A DNA stretch of 25,992 bases from a virus, in IMG/VR virus record IMGVR_UViG_3300041964_000173, positions 1-25,992 of that record. The stretch is one strand, 5' to 3'. The translations under genes and the position numbers were made by a program. The first letter of the stretch is position 1. Each line of letters starts with the position of its first letter. A model generated the notes under the pieces. The model made no database searches and was not told where the DNA came from. It worked only from the letters and a program-made list of their open reading frames with translations. Below, in pieces: positions 1-9,942 of the stretch.

Positions 1-714
1 CAAACCTTCGCACCTGCCCGCCAGCTTCGCGGATCCTGCGCGAGCATGTGCGATCGATAATCTGCACCTGCGGCGCGAAGAGCGAGAGAAGCACCGATCC
101 ATGCCGGTGTCGTGTCACCCGCTGCCCGCTCGAGCGTGCGAGCGCGCGCCGGCCTTGTCATGTGCGCTGCGACGGCGCGAGGCGGGCAGTTGCTGACGCA
201 ACACGACTCGCTGCTTCCTGCCCATGCCCGATACGGAAACGACGCCGCAATTGTGCCTTCGGACCCTACTCGCGCGCGTTGCCTTACGCATCAGCGCACC
301 CTCGCTGTGGCCGAGCACCCAAATACACTGGCCGCCGCTCGACTGCGAGCGTCCGCACCCAGAGCGGATGTCGTCCCACATAGCCCCGCACGCTCGCTGC
401 ATTGGGATCGCCCGCCGCAGCGCTGCCGAACATGCCGCGCTTGTCGACCCGCGCAGTGGAGACGCCGCGCGCCGCCAGCGCCTCCGCCAGCATCCGGTAG
501 GGCGCGGCCGTGATCCCGGCCGGGCTGTTGCCGTCGCGGTCGGTCGGCCGGACCCCGGGATGATCAGCATCACCGGCGCGTCGGTCTGCGCCGCCTGCAG
601 CCAGTGCCTTTCAGCGGCCCCGACGGCCCCGCCGCTGTTATCTCCACCCCCCTGCGCCATCGCCGGACCTGCCCACATTGCCGCAGCCGCTGCCAATCTC
701 CAAAATCCCCGCAT
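1..714 (-). CDS. Secreted alpha/beta hydrolase, 3' end beyond the window, frame-broken
   Basis: The product starts MRGFWRLAAAAAMWAGPAMA, a Sec signal peptide, so it probably acts in the periplasm. A segment reading VMLIIPGSG follows (oxyanion-hole strand of the alpha/beta hydrolase fold). Next come a stretch with MLAEALAARGVSTARVDKRG in another frame (284-493) and GHSEGAL, the nucleophile elbow with Ser as nucleophile. Near the left edge two frames give SLFAPQVQ and then HMLAQDPRSW, as expected for the region before the catalytic Asp, which lies outside the window. I chose ATG 714 because AAGGAGG lies just upstream; an in-frame GTG at 720 is less likely. Family membership is clear; the substrate cannot be read. 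At least three frame changes are needed, probably indel errors. The gene has its own promoter and operator. Confidence 0.75.
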
Positions 715-726
715 CGCCACCTCCTT

Positions 727-761
727 GTTCGTTGATTAGCTAAATAACGAACAAAGGTCAA
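727..761 (-). promoter_or_regulatory. Sigma70-type promoter overlapped by a TetR-like palindromic operator
   Basis: On the minus strand, TTGACC (761-756), a 17-bp spacer and TAATCA (738-733) form a good promoter for the hydrolase gene. A 26-bp dyad spans 727-752: outer half-sites GTTCGTT and AACGAAC match perfectly and the centre is the palindrome TTAGCTAA. It covers the spacer and the -10, so a dimer bound there should block transcription. Size and form suit a TetR/AcrR-family repressor; that assignment is inference, and no regulator gene is in the window. Confidence 0.7.
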
Positions 762-765
762 ATCG

Positions 766-1568
766 TCAAGCCCCGGCCTCGCTCAGCAAGCGCTCGAGCA
801 AGCTGCCGTAGGCGTCGCCGAACAGGCGGCATGTGCACGATCGCGGGAAACAGCTGGTAGATCGGCCGGCGCTCCGCCCAGCGGGGTTAAGCGGTCCATA
901 GCCTCCCAGAGGCCGGGTCGGGATCGTCGAACAGGCACAGCATGGCGAGGTCGACCTCCGCATCGCCATGATAGCAGGCCGGGTCGATGAAGGCAGCGAG
1001 CCTCCCCTCCCGCACCAGCAGATTGCCGCCCCAGAGATCGCCGTGCAGCAAAGCAGCCGGCGGCGCGCGGGCAGCAAATCCGGCACCCGGCGTGCCAGCG
1101 CATCGATCCGCTTGCGCCAGGGGCAGATCGAGCAGCTGCGCGGGCTCGGAGGCGTTGCTCGCTCCAGAAGGCGGGCCAGTCGGCGGTCTGCTGATTGTCG
1201 AGCAACACCGAACCCAGCGCGTAATCCACCGGCCAGCCGTACAGCTCATCCTCATTCGCGTGCATGGCCCGCACGTGCCGCCGATGTCCGCCCACGTGCG
1301 CGGGGTGAACGCACGGTCGTTGGCGACATGCTCCAGCAGCAGCGCCTCGGCAAACTCCGCCTCGACCGCCGGCACCGGAACGCCCGCCGCCGCCAGCGCG
1401 CGCAGCATCTGTGCTTCGGTCACGAGGCTAGCCCCGCCCTTGGCGACAAGATCCCGCCCGTCGCGCGCGGCACCAGCAGCACTTCCGACAGGTCGCCCCC
1501 GCAAGCCGCTCCAGCCGCTCCTCCGCCGCCCCGGTCAACTCGGCGACCCGGCGGCGGAAGCTGCTCAG
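766..1568 (-). CDS. Fructosamine kinase / ketosamine-3-kinase family protein, frame-broken
   Basis: Pieces from three minus frames give one protein of about 267 aa, the normal family length. They are GGDLSEVLLV near the start, then VAKGGASLVTEAQMLRAL (ATP-binding lysine region), ALHANEDELYGWPVDYALGS, HGDLWGGNLL (catalytic aminoglycoside-phosphotransferase-like HGD motif), FIDPACYHGDAEVDLAML (metal-binding Asp region) and MRLFGDAYGSLLERLL at the end. The family phosphorylates ketosamines on glycated proteins or small molecules so that the sugar is released, in the cytoplasm. The reading frame appears to begin at a CTGA overlapping the stop of the phosphatase gene at 1565. I suspect an original ATGA overlap, which would make the two an operon. 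The start is therefore uncertain. Three or more frame changes look like sequence errors. Confidence 0.8.
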
Positions 1569-2033
1569 CGCCCCTGCTCCTCGAGCTTACGGGCGAGCGC
1601 TGTGCCCCCTCCGTCACATCGCGCCAGGTCTCGTCGAAGTGCTCGCATCTCCGTAATAGGGGTCGGCGACCGGCTTGGCCTGATCGCCCCGGCACGTGAT
1701 CCAGCAGCAGCGACAGCTCGGCTTTCGCCCCGTCCGGCCGCATCGCCTTCAAATTGGTGAGGTTCTGCTCGTCCAGCGCGACGACATGGTCGAAGCGGTG
1801 AAAATCCTCCCGCGTCACCTGTCCGGGCGCGCAGAGCGAGATGTCGATCCCGTTGCGCTGCGCCACCGCGGCAGCGCGCGGATCGGGCGGATAGCCGAGG
1901 TGCCAATCGCCCGTCCCGCCGAGTCCACCTCGACCTCAGAGCCCGATCCGCTCGACTTCAGCCCGCAGCGCCGCCTCGGCCAGCGGCGACGGCAGATATT
2001 GCCCAAACACACGAACAGAACCGACTGCGACAC
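1565..2033 (-). CDS. Low-molecular-weight protein tyrosine phosphatase, frame-broken
   Basis: The N-terminus reads SVLFVCLGNICR, which contains the CX5R P-loop of this family (catalytic Cys in CLGNICR). Further pieces are VEVDSAG, then AQRNGIDISLCAPGQVTRED and FHRFDHVVALDEQNLTNL in the next frame, and LLLDHVPG. The C-terminal general-acid DP(Y) loop is distorted by a frame change (ADPYYGD can be recovered across frames). The gene ends LARKLEEQGR. Length across frames is about 155 aa, normal for the family. It hydrolyses phosphotyrosine in the cytoplasm. It is divergent from the MFS gene 69 bp away and overlaps the fructosamine kinase gene downstream. Confidence 0.85.
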
Positions 2034-2102
2034 TGCGCTCTCTCCCGCGGCTCAACTTGCTAAAGCCGCCGCCTCTGCTAGCCATGCCTCATACCGAGAA
2101 CA

Positions 2103-3719
2103 ATGGAGAGCAAGCTGATGGCCGGAGCGCCGATCCCCGAGACGGCCGCAACGGCCGGTGCAGCGAGGGAAGTCCCGGCCGCCATCGACCAGCCCAGCGC
2201 CGGCTATGCGCGCTACGTCCTGACGCTGCTGGTCATCGTCTACGTCCTGAACTTCATCGACCGTCAGATCATCTCGATCCTTGCCGAGGACATCAAGCGC
2301 GACCTAGGTCTCACAGACGCCGATCTCGGCTTCCTCTACGGCACTGCGTTCGGCGTCTTCTACGCATTGTTCGGCATCCCGCTCGGCCGCCTCGCCGACA
2401 ATTGGAACCGCGTGAAGCTGATGTCGATCGGCCTAGCCGTCTGGTCGGCCGCGACCGCGGTGTCCGCCTTTGCCAGGACCGGGGGCATGCTCGCCGGTGC
2501 CCGCATCGGCGTGGGCGTTGGCGAGGCCACCGCCAGCCCCTGCGCTTACTCGCTCATTTCGGATTACTTCCCGAAGGAGAAGCGCGCGACCGCGCTCGCG
2601 ATCTACTCGTCCGGTCTGTACATCGGCGGCGGGCTGTCGCTCTTCATCGGCGGCCTCATCGTGCAGCAGTGGAACGCGGCCTATCCCGGCGGCGGTCCGC
2701 TGGGGCTGGTCGGCTGGCAGGCCGCTTTCCTGGCGGTCGGCATTGCCGGCCTGCTGCTTGCCTCTGGTCGCCACACTTTGCGCGAGCCGCTCCGCGGCCA
2801 AGCCGACGGCCTATCACCCCGCCGTCGCGCCCGTTCCGCGGCTTCTTCGAGAACTGCTGACCGTCATTCCGCCGCTGACCTGATCGGGCCGCCCGCGGGG
2901 TGGCGGGCCTGGCGATCAACTGCCCGCCGCGCCATTGCCGTGGTCCATATCCTGGTCACCAACACTGGCGGGCTGGTCGAGCACGACGGCCCGCAATCAG
3001 TGGGTGGCCGTTGGTATCGGCGTCTACGCTGTTTTCTCTTGGGCGACGGCGTTGCGGCGCCGTGATCCGGCGGCCTTCACTCTGATCTGGGGAACGCCTG
3101 CCTTCGTTTGCGCGGTGGTCGGCTACGGCCTGATCGCCTTCCTCGCCTACCCAACCAGCTTCTTCTCGGTGCCCTATGCCGAGCGCCTGCTGGGCGTTGG
3201 CAAGGCCGAGGCGGGCTGATCCTGGGGCGATCGGCGCAGGCGGCGGCTTCCTCGGCGTCGTGCTCGGCGGTCGACTGGCTGACTCACTCCGCCGGGCCAA
3301 TCCGTCCGGCCGGGTGCTGGTGATGCTCGCCGGCCTGCTGCTCCCGATCGTACCGATGCTGATCGGCTTCACGACCCGCAACGAAATCCTGTTCTACACG
3401 ATGTCGCTGATCGCGCAGGTGACGTCCAGCATGGCCTTGGGTGCTGCCGCGGCGACAACCCAGGACCTGGTCATGCCCCGCATGCGCGGCGCGGCCACGG
3501 CCACCTTCTTCATCGGGACCACCCTGATCGGCCTGGCCCTTGGCCCCTACCTCGCCGGCTATCTTAGCCAGGTATTCGGCGATCTCGGCTATGGCATCAT
3601 CGCGCCTGCTCGCCGTCGTGCCGATCTCGCTGGCGGCGTTGCTCTACCTGTACCGCGCGCTGCCTGCAGCGGAAGCGAGCCGCATCGAGCGCGCCCGCGC
3701 CGCCGGCGAGGCGATCTAG
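2103..3719 (+). CDS. Spinster-family MFS transporter, frame-broken
   Basis: The first 230 codons are clean: a cytoplasmic N-tail, then YARYVLTLLVIVYVLNFIDR (TM1 with the NFIDR motif of spinster-type MFS proteins), LGRLADNWNRVKLM (MFS motif A loop) and several further hydrophobic helices. After about 2790 the frame changes several times. The helices remain readable, for example RNQWVAVGIGVYAVFSW, FVCAVVGYGLIAFLAYP, LILGAIGAGGGFLGVVLGG and ATFFIGTTLIGLALGPYLAG, to the end at ARAAGEAI. Total length of about 538 codons is reasonable for 12 helices plus extensions. It is an inner-membrane secondary transporter; the substrate is unknown. The start is ATG 2103; the in-frame ATG at 2118 is an alternative. 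Its stop overlaps the convergent superoxide dismutase stop at a CTAG. Confidence 0.85.
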
Positions 3720-4260
3720 CCGGGCCGATTGCCCAGCGGCGGATAGCGCAGCACCGCGCAGGCGATCCGGTCCCCGCTATTGCCGCTGGGATCGGTGCGG
3801 TGATCGTCGGCCTTGGCGTGGATAACGAAAGCCGCGCCGTCCGCGTCCAGCATCGGGGTCTCGCCGCGCCTGGCCCAGGCCCCGCGGACCTCGTAACGGA
3901 GGGTTCCGCGTCCGTCCGGCCCAATCGTGATGTTCGGCATGTCGCCCATATGCGCTCCGGCCGGATTCTCCCGGCCATGCTGGCGGCCCGTCGGGTTCCA
4001 ATGCGGCCCGGCGCTCGTGAAGGCAGGCGGTCGCAGCGGCCACGGCGTGGACGTGGCGCCATGCACGCCCGGCGGCAGGTTCTTCGCTCCACGTTACACG
4101 ACACGGCCGCCATGGACCTGGAAGATCTCACGGTGCCGCGGGAGCGGCCGTCGGCCCGATCCGTTCGCACGATGGCACTCACCCCGCGCCCGAGGCCCGT
4201 CACGCCCGACACGCAGCAGCCGCTACCACGCCAGGCGGCCGCACCAGACTTCAGCTTCAT
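3716..4260 (-). CDS. sodC: Cu/Zn superoxide dismutase, frame-broken
   Basis: Three minus frames assemble into a protein of about 180 aa, the size of exported bacterial SodC. Readable pieces are IFQVHGG, LPPGVHGA, HVHAV (copper-binding histidines, in a second frame), GRCDR (third frame), PAFTSAGPHWNPTGRQHG, MGDMPNITIGPDGRGTL, GAAFVIHAKADDHRTDPSGN and SGDRIACAVL. The last matches the Cu/Zn-SOD C-terminal signature GNxGxRxxC. The enzyme dismutates superoxide to O2 and H2O2, normally in the periplasm; the N-terminus after MKLKSGAAAW is too damaged to judge the signal peptide. GGAGGCGAAG directly precedes ATG 4260, which fixes the start. The gene converges on the MFS gene, and the two stops overlap by two bases within CTAG. 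Confidence 0.85.
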
Positions 4261-4316
4261 CTTCGCCTCCCTCGTTCCACGCTTGAACGTGAAGCAAGCG
4301 AAACGGTTGCGGCCGT

Positions 4317-5646
4317 TCAGGCGGCCTCGGGCGCGTGCGCCTTCGCAAGGCCGGGCTTGCCGATACCCTGCCACTCGAAGCCGGCGCGATCACCTCGTCC
4401 GGGGTGTAGACGTTGCGCAGGTCCACCAGTGCGCCGCCCGCCATCTTGGCGCGCAGCCGCTTGAGGTCGAGCGCGCGCAGCACGTCCCATTCCGGTCACC
4501 AGCACCACCGCATCGGCCCCTTCCGCGGCGGCATAGGGGCTTTCGCAAAACTCCATGCCCGGCATCATCGGCCGCGCCTGCTCGATCCCCTCGGGTCGTA
4601 GCCGCGCACCTTCACCCCCACATCCTCCAGCGCCTGGAAGATGGACACGGAGGGCGCGTCGCGCATGTCGTCGGTATTCGGCTTGAAGGTGAGGCCCAGC
4701 AAGGCCACTGTCTTGCCGCGCGGCTCGTCGCCCAGGCGACCGGATGACCTTGCGGCCCATCGCGCGCTTGCGGGCTTCGTTCACCTTGGCCACCGCTTCG
4801 ACGATGCGCAGCGGCGACTGGTGGTCCTCGGCGGTCTTCAGCAGCGCCAGCGTGTCCTTGGGGAAGCACGAGCCGCCATAGCCGGGCCCGCGTGCAGGAA
4901 TTTCGGGCCGATCCGGTTGTCGAGCCCGATCCGCGCGACACGTCCTGCACGTCCGCGCCCACGATCTCGCACAGGTCGGCGATCTCGTTGATGAAGGTGA
5001 TCTTGGTCGCGAGGAACGCATTGGCCGCATATTTGATCAGCTCGGCCGTGCGGCGCGAGGTGAACAGGATCGGCGCGCGGTTGAGGTAGAGCGGCGGTAG
5101 ATGTCGCGCATCACCTCTTCGGCCTGCGGATCCTCCGTGCCGATGACGATCCGGTCGGGCCGCTTGAAATCCTCGATCGCCGCGCCTTCGCGCAGGAATT
5201 CGGGTTGGAGCAGACCGACACTTCAAGGTCGCCCGCTCCTCGCGCAGGATCGCTCGACCTCGTCACCGGTCCCGACCGGCACAGTCGACTTGGTGACCAC
5301 GACCGCGGGCCGGTCAGCGCCCCGGCGATCTCACGCGCGGCGCCGTAGACGTAGGACAGGTCGGCATGCCCGTCGCCGCGCCGCGACGGCGTGCCGACCG
5401 CGATGAACACGGCGTCGCGCCCTCGACGCCTTCGGCGAGATCCGTCGTGAACGAGAGGCGGCCCTGGCGCACGTTGCGGGCGACGAGGTCGTCGAGCCCG
5501 GGCTCGAAGATCGGCATCACGTTGCGCTCGAGCGCGTCGATCTTGGACTTGTCCTTGTCGACGCAGATCACGTCGTGGCCAAAATCCGAGAAGCAGGCGC
5601 CGGAGACAAGGCCGACATAGCCCGTGCCGATAATCGCAATCCGCAT
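4317..5646 (-). CDS. ugd: UDP-glucose 6-dehydrogenase, frame-broken
   Basis: The protein starts [20 protein letters not shown], the NAD-binding GxGxxG Rossmann motif. [19 protein letters not shown], the central [19 protein letters not shown] helix with [10 protein letters not shown], and [13 protein letters not shown] follow. The last holds the catalytic Cys of UDP-glucose/GDP-mannose dehydrogenases. The C-terminal UDP-binding domain includes NVYTPDEVI across frames and the product ends [14 protein letters not shown]. About 443 codons match the family. It oxidises UDP-glucose to UDP-glucuronate for exopolysaccharide or lipid precursors in the cytoplasm. At least five frame changes are needed; every conserved block survives, so sequence error is more likely than decay. 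GGAG lies about 10 nt upstream of ATG 5646. Confidence 0.92.
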
Positions 5647-5822
5647 GATGTGCTCCGCTGAAGGTAGTGCTGAAGGCGTCAGGAAGCGCGCCCGTTAGCA
5701 GAGCCTAATGCGGAGGAATAGGGCCAGGGAAAGGCAGGAGAGCGGATAGCCCATGTTGGAACAGCCGCGCCGCCAAAAGTAACCGCCGTCGGCAGCGCTG
5801 CAGTTGGTTCGGCGGCAGATGC

Positions 5823-5856
5823 CAAAAGAAAAGGGAGCCGGCGCAGGCCGACTCCC
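5823..5856 (-). terminator. Rho-independent terminator of the OmpA-family gene
   Basis: On the minus strand a 10-bp stem (GGGAGTCGGC with GCCGGCTCCC, one G-T pair) closes a 4-nt CTGC loop and runs straight into TTTTCTTTT. It lies 44 bp after the stop at 5900, the expected place. Confidence 0.88.
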
Positions 5857-5869
5857 CAATCTTTGCACG

Positions 5870-5887
5870 CCTGCCCGATCGGGCAGG
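5870..5887. repeat. 18-bp perfect palindrome after the OmpA-family gene
   Basis: CCTGCCCGATCGGGCAGG reads the same on both strands. It lies between the OmpA-family stop codon and the terminator. It may be an mRNA 3' hairpin or a protein-binding site; nothing decides between these. Confidence 0.55.
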
Positions 5888-5899
5888 GGGGTTGCCTTC

Positions 5900-7102
5900 T
5901 TACCAGCCGGAGCCGGGGCCGAAGGTGATCTCCACGCGGCGGTTGTCCGGCTCGCGAACACCGTCGGCCGTCTCGACCCGCGGACGTTCTTCGCCGAACG
6001 CCTGAGTGGTCAAGGAACCACCCGGGATGCCCTGAGTGATCAGGTAATCGCGGACGCGGTTCGCGCGGCGCTGCGACAGGCCCTGGTTGTAGGCATCCGA
6101 ACCCGAACGGTCGGCGTGACCGGCGAGCACGACCTGGGTCTGGCCACCGCGGCGATAATTCTCCGCGACGCCGTTCAGGGTGTTGCGCGCTTCGTTGGTC
6201 AGATCGTCACGATCCCAATCGAAGAACACGATCGCCGGCGGGATGGCGATAACCGGGCAGGGCGTGCCCTGCACAACGCGGGTGCCATCCGGGCAGTTGG
6301 TATAGACCACCTCCGGAACCGGCGGCGGCGTGTAGACCGGCTCCGGCTGCGGCGCAACGCAGACGCCGTTCGCGTCGAGGTAGTTCGGAGCAACGCACTC
6401 TTCGACCCGCGGCGCACCGAAGTTGAAGGTGATGCCGCCGACCAGCGAGTGGGTGCGCAGGTCGACGTTTGCAGTGCGACCGCCGAAGCCGACCATCTCG
6501 AGATCATCGACGTTGAAGAAGCGGTACTTCAGGTGGATGTCCACGTTCGGCGAGAGCGCTTGGCGCACGCCGGCGAGGACCTGCCACGCAAAGCGGGTGT
6601 CCGAGTCGTCCAGGATCGCAGCGGTGTTGGAGAAGCCGCTGACACCGTTCACGTCGACGCGAGCGATACCGACGCCGCCGCCGACGAAGCCGCTCAGCCC
6701 GTCTTCGTCGCCGAAGTCGAGCAGGCCGTTGACCATGCCGCTGAGAACGTTGACGTCCCCACCGCCACCGGTGAACAGGCCGGTCGTGCCGGTCGTGCCG
6801 GGAATGACGAGGTTGGAGGAGATAACCTCTTCAACGTCGGCCTGCTTGTAGCTGACTTCCGCCTCGAGCCGGAACGCGCCGAAGTCGTAGCCAACGAAGC
6901 CCGAACCGTCGAAGCCCTCGTCAAAACCAATCTGAGCGATGCCCGTGGAGCCGGCGGTGGTGCCGGGCGTGAATTCGGCGTCAGAATCTTCGACAATCAT
7001 GGGACCAAAGTCGCCGCCGACATACCAAGCGCCATCACGCGCGAGAGCCGGGCCAGCGAGGACGGTGGTCGAGAGCGCCGCTGCAATGGCGAGCTTCCGC
7101 AT
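5900..7102 (-). CDS. OmpA-family outer membrane protein (N-terminal beta-barrel, C-terminal peptidoglycan-binding domain)
   Basis: This is a clean 400-aa frame. A signal peptide MRKLAIAAALSTTVLAGPALA is followed by an N-terminal barrel of alternating beta segments (WYVGGDFGP, VGYDFGAFRLEAEVSYKQ, LSGFVGGGVGIARVDVNGVS, VDIHLKYRFFNVDDLEMVGF, LVGGITFNFG). A proline-rich linker with paired cysteines follows (VYTPPPVPEVVYTNCPDGT). The C-terminal OmpA domain has VVLAGHADRSGSDAYNQGLS and LSQRRANRVRDYL, with the Asp/Arg pattern that binds diaminopimelate of peptidoglycan, and ends RRVEITFGPGSGW. It links outer membrane to cell wall. The start ATG 7102 has GAAAGGGGAAG upstream and gives a perfect signal peptide. 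It stands alone with its own promoter and terminator. Its intact frame contrasts with neighbouring genes. Confidence 0.93.
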   Translation of the reverse strand: MRKLAIAAALSTTVLAGPALARDGAWYVGGDFGPMIVEDSDAEFTPGTTAGSTGIAQIGFDEGFDGSGFVGYDFGAFRLEAEVSYKQADVEEVISSNLVIPGTTGTTGLFTGGGGDVNVLSGMVNGLLDFGDEDGLSGFVGGGVGIARVDVNGVSGFSNTAAILDDSDTRFAWQVLAGVRQALSPNVDIHLKYRFFNVDDLEMVGFGGRTANVDLRTHSLVGGITFNFGAPRVEECVAPNYLDANGVCVAPQPEPVYTPPPVPEVVYTNCPDGTRVVQGTPCPVIAIPPAIVFFDWDRDDLTNEARNTLNGVAENYRRGGQTQVVLAGHADRSGSDAYNQGLSQRRANRVRDYLITQGIPGGSLTTQAFGEERPRVETADGVREPDNRRVEITFGPGSGW

Positions 7103-7143
7103 AAACTTCCCCTTTCTTCTGCGTCTGTAACGACGACTATGAC

Positions 7144-7172
7144 TCATTACGGTACCGCAGGTTTCCACGCAA
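7144..7172 (-). promoter_or_regulatory. Probable sigma70 promoter of the OmpA-family gene
   Basis: On the minus strand TTGCGT (7172-7167), a 17-bp spacer and TAATGA (7149-7144) lie about 40 bp upstream of the start codon. The spacing is ideal and the boxes are fair matches. Confidence 0.5.
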
Positions 7173-7293
7173 GCGCGCTTGTCCCTGCACCTGTTGCTCA
7201 GGAGCATCAGCTCGGAAAGATGATCCTCCCGATACCAAGCGGACCCTTAACCCGATCACGAGTGTGCAGTTGCACTCAAAAGGGCGGCTTCAC

Positions 7294-7770
7294 TCACTCC
7301 GTCAGACCATGTGTCTTCAACGCCACAGTCAGTGCTGCGATAGCGGCTCGGGCTTCCGCGTCGATTGTCGTTCCACCTGAAGGACTTGGCACTGCGGGCA
7401 GCCGGTTCCCGACCACCTGCTTGCCGCCGACCATGATCCCCGCAACCGGCAATCTTCCATCGCTCCAGGCGGAACCCGTCCAGTAGCGGGAGTGGCCCCG
7501 GCTCATCCCACACGCTCATGCCGACACGGCGTGGCGAAATCGCCACCCGCCGCGCGCACGCCACCCGCCCGCCCTGCCCGCTCAGTCCCGCTCGCGCCGG
7601 CCGCGACGATCCAGCTCTCGCCTTCCACGCGCGACCGGGCGCAGCGGCCGCAACACGGCCGGCGGGTGACCAGCCCGTCCAGCGCGCCAGCGCCTCGTTG
7701 TGAAGGCCTCCTTCTGCGCCTGCCCCGGCAGGATGAAGGGCAGGCCGAAGCGCGCGCTCGTCTCGGTCAT
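7294..7770 (-). CDS. DUF2793 domain phage tail protein, frame-broken
   Basis: The N-terminal piece MTETSARFGLPFILPGQAQK and the C-terminal piece GSAWSDGRLPVAGIMVGGKQ, VVGNRLPAVPSPSGGTTIDA lie in different minus frames, with MSVWDEPG between them. Together they make about 158 aa, the usual size of the DUF2793 proteins found at the end of sphingomonad GTA and prophage tail modules. The role is probably a fibre or fibre-attachment protein at the tail tip; this is inferred from position. It is the last gene of the cluster, 10 bp after the large tail protein, with AGAGGAC as ribosome site before ATG 7770. Two or more frame changes. Confidence 0.8.
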
Positions 7771-7780
7771 TCGTCCTCTG

Positions 7781-9918
7781 TCAGTCGATGTGATGCTGCG
7801 GTGCGCGACCGCCCGCTCGTGCCGAGCTGCACACGCTGTGACCGTGGACGGGCCCGTCCGCGGCCCGCAGAGCCGCTATACACGAAGCGGCTCGCGACCT
7901 CGACCGCCGCCGCCACCAGCCCCGCAGCTCGAGCTCGTAACGCTCGCTTTCCTCGCCCAGCGGCGTGTCGCTTCCGCTCGCCCAGCCCCACCCGAACCGG
8001 CTGCGCCTCACCCAGCTGATCAGCACCGCCCCACCGCTCGTCGGCTCCACGCGCAGATGCACCGGCGCGGGCGGCCGCAGCGCCTCGCCCGTCGCGACCA
8101 GCTCCGCCGTCGCCGGCTCTACATCCGCCACCCCGCTGGCCAGCAGCATCACGGAAGTGCCCGCGGCCGCGCCCGCCGGCAGCTCGATCGCACGGATGCT
8201 CCCCGGCTCGATCAGCGCGAACTCCTCGCCCACGCGGTGCGCACCCGCCGCCCATTCGGTGCCGCGCCGCCCGCGCAGCAGCCGCGACAGCCGGAACCGC
8301 CGCGGCCCCAGCCGCTCCACATCCCCGAACTGCACCAGCTCGGCGCCGAGCAGCGCGAGATTGGCGCCCCCGACCAGCGCATCATCGGACCGCGCCTCCA
8401 GCTCCATACCCTCATGAAGCAGCTCGACGTCCACGGACGACATCCGGTCGAACAAGGCCGACCCGCCGGCCGGCAGCATCGTTACCGCCCGGCCCAGCAC
8501 CGCCGGCCCCGCCGCCGGGCCGATGTCGCGCCAGCTGGCCCCGCCGTCGAAGCTCACCGACAGCTCGGCCGTCCGCCACCCCGCTTCGCTCCCGGCCGCC
8601 AGCGCCGCCAGCGGCGGCCCGCCGCCGCCAATCTCCTGGATCGGCAGGTCGTAAAGACGCACCATTGTGGGCCCATGCACCAAGTCCGGCTGGCTCGTCG
8701 GCCGCCCCGGGCTCGCCCCGCTCCCGCCCGCCGCCAGCGCCGCCTCGCGCACCAGCTCGAGCTTCACCCGCATGTCGCCGAGCGTCCAGCGCCGCACCTG
8801 CCAGCGCCCGCTCTCGCTCTCCAGCGTCAGCAGCCTTCGCGGCCGCAGCCCCGCCGCCGCCCCAGCCGCAATCCACCGTCGCGCTCAGCCGCTGCGCCCA
8901 CACGGCATCCAGCCGCCGCTCCGCCAGCGCCTTCGCGCCGTCCGCGCTCAGCACCGCCGCCAGCGCTCTTCGCTCCGCCTGCGCACCCGCCGCGCCAGGC
9001 GCCACCGCCCGCTGCAGCCCCGCCTGATAGTCGCGGCCGGCATCATGATAGGACAAGGTAACTTCGCCCGGCACCGCTCCGGCCGGCCGCCGCATCAGTT
9101 CGCGCCGCTTGCTCTCCCGCGCCCGCGGCAACGCCACCGCCGCCCCGCCCGGCGCCCGCACTTCCAGCGCGGCCCCGTCGTCGATCAGCATCACCCCCGT
9201 CAGTTCGGCCGCATCCTCCATCGCCCCGCGCACGCTGCCGCCGCTCGCCACAAAGCCGCCAAAGGCCGGCGTGGCGCCGCCCGCCCGCAGCCCCGGCGCC
9301 AGCTCCGCCGCGATCGCGCCGATCTCCACCGGCCCGGCTTCGGCCACCACTTCGAACGTCAGCGAGGGGATGCGATTGCCGAACTCCGCCAGCTCCAGCT
9401 CCTCGAACATCGCATAAGCCGTGCCGCGAAAGGCCGGCGCGCTTGCTCCCTCCGCAGCCGCGATCAGCGGATCGACCGCCTGGTCCTCGTCACCATCGTG
9501 CAGCCGGAACCGCGTCTGGACCTTGAAGTCCCCGCCCGCCCCGCGCAGCAGCTTGCCGTCCGCCCAGATCCGCCGCACCTCGCTCACTCTCCGCGCCGAC
9601 AGCGCCACCGCAAAGCTCGCCGAATAGCTATAGTCGACCTGCTTCGGCCTCCCCTTGCCGCCGCCGCTGGTGGAGCGCCGCTCGATCAGGTCGGTCGACC
9701 AGATCACCGTCCCCGCCACCCGCATCGTCCCGAACAGCTTCGGGATGGGCGTGCCGTAGGACGAAGTCTGGACCGCCAGCTCCCCAAGCCGCGGCCCCTC
9801 GCGCGGCTTGGGCGCGAACAGCATCCCGTCGACAGCCTGCCCGAGCACCGCCCCGACCGCAACCGCCGATCGGCCCGCGCACCGCGGTGCCGACCGCCGT
9901 CAGAACCAAGGTCGCCAT
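7781..9918 (-). CDS. Large phage/GTA tail protein (g15-like host-specificity protein), frame-broken
   Basis: The N-terminus reads MATLVLTAVGTAVRGPIG in one frame and continues MLFAPKPREGPRLGELAVQT and SYGTPIPKLFGTMRVAGTV in the next. This is the start typical of the short sphingomonad form of the GTA g15 tail protein. Middle segments are DYSYSASFAVALSARRVSEV, RIWADGKLL and RGTAYAMFEELELAEFGNRI. The C-terminal third has GRPTSQPDLVHGPTMVRLYD, a WRTAELSVSFDGGASWRDIG beta motif and RFRLSRLLRGRRGTEWA. Length of about 712 codons is far below the roughly 1,300 aa of the Rhodobacter protein, and I see no room for its TIM-barrel segment. It should form the tail tip and contact the host. Frame changes occur near 9840, 8840 and 7920. 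Confidence 0.85.
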
Positions 9919-9942
9919 ATAAAGAGCCCCCGCTTCTCTGTT

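Noticed and set aside
5804-7486. Plus-strand frame of 560 codons opposite the OmpA-family gene
   Set aside because: Antisense shadow; it crosses the terminator and promoter of a well-supported minus-strand gene.
7700-9061. Plus-strand frame of 453 codons opposite the large tail protein
   Set aside because: Composition is that of an antisense shadow in high-GC DNA; the minus strand carries clear tail-protein motifs.
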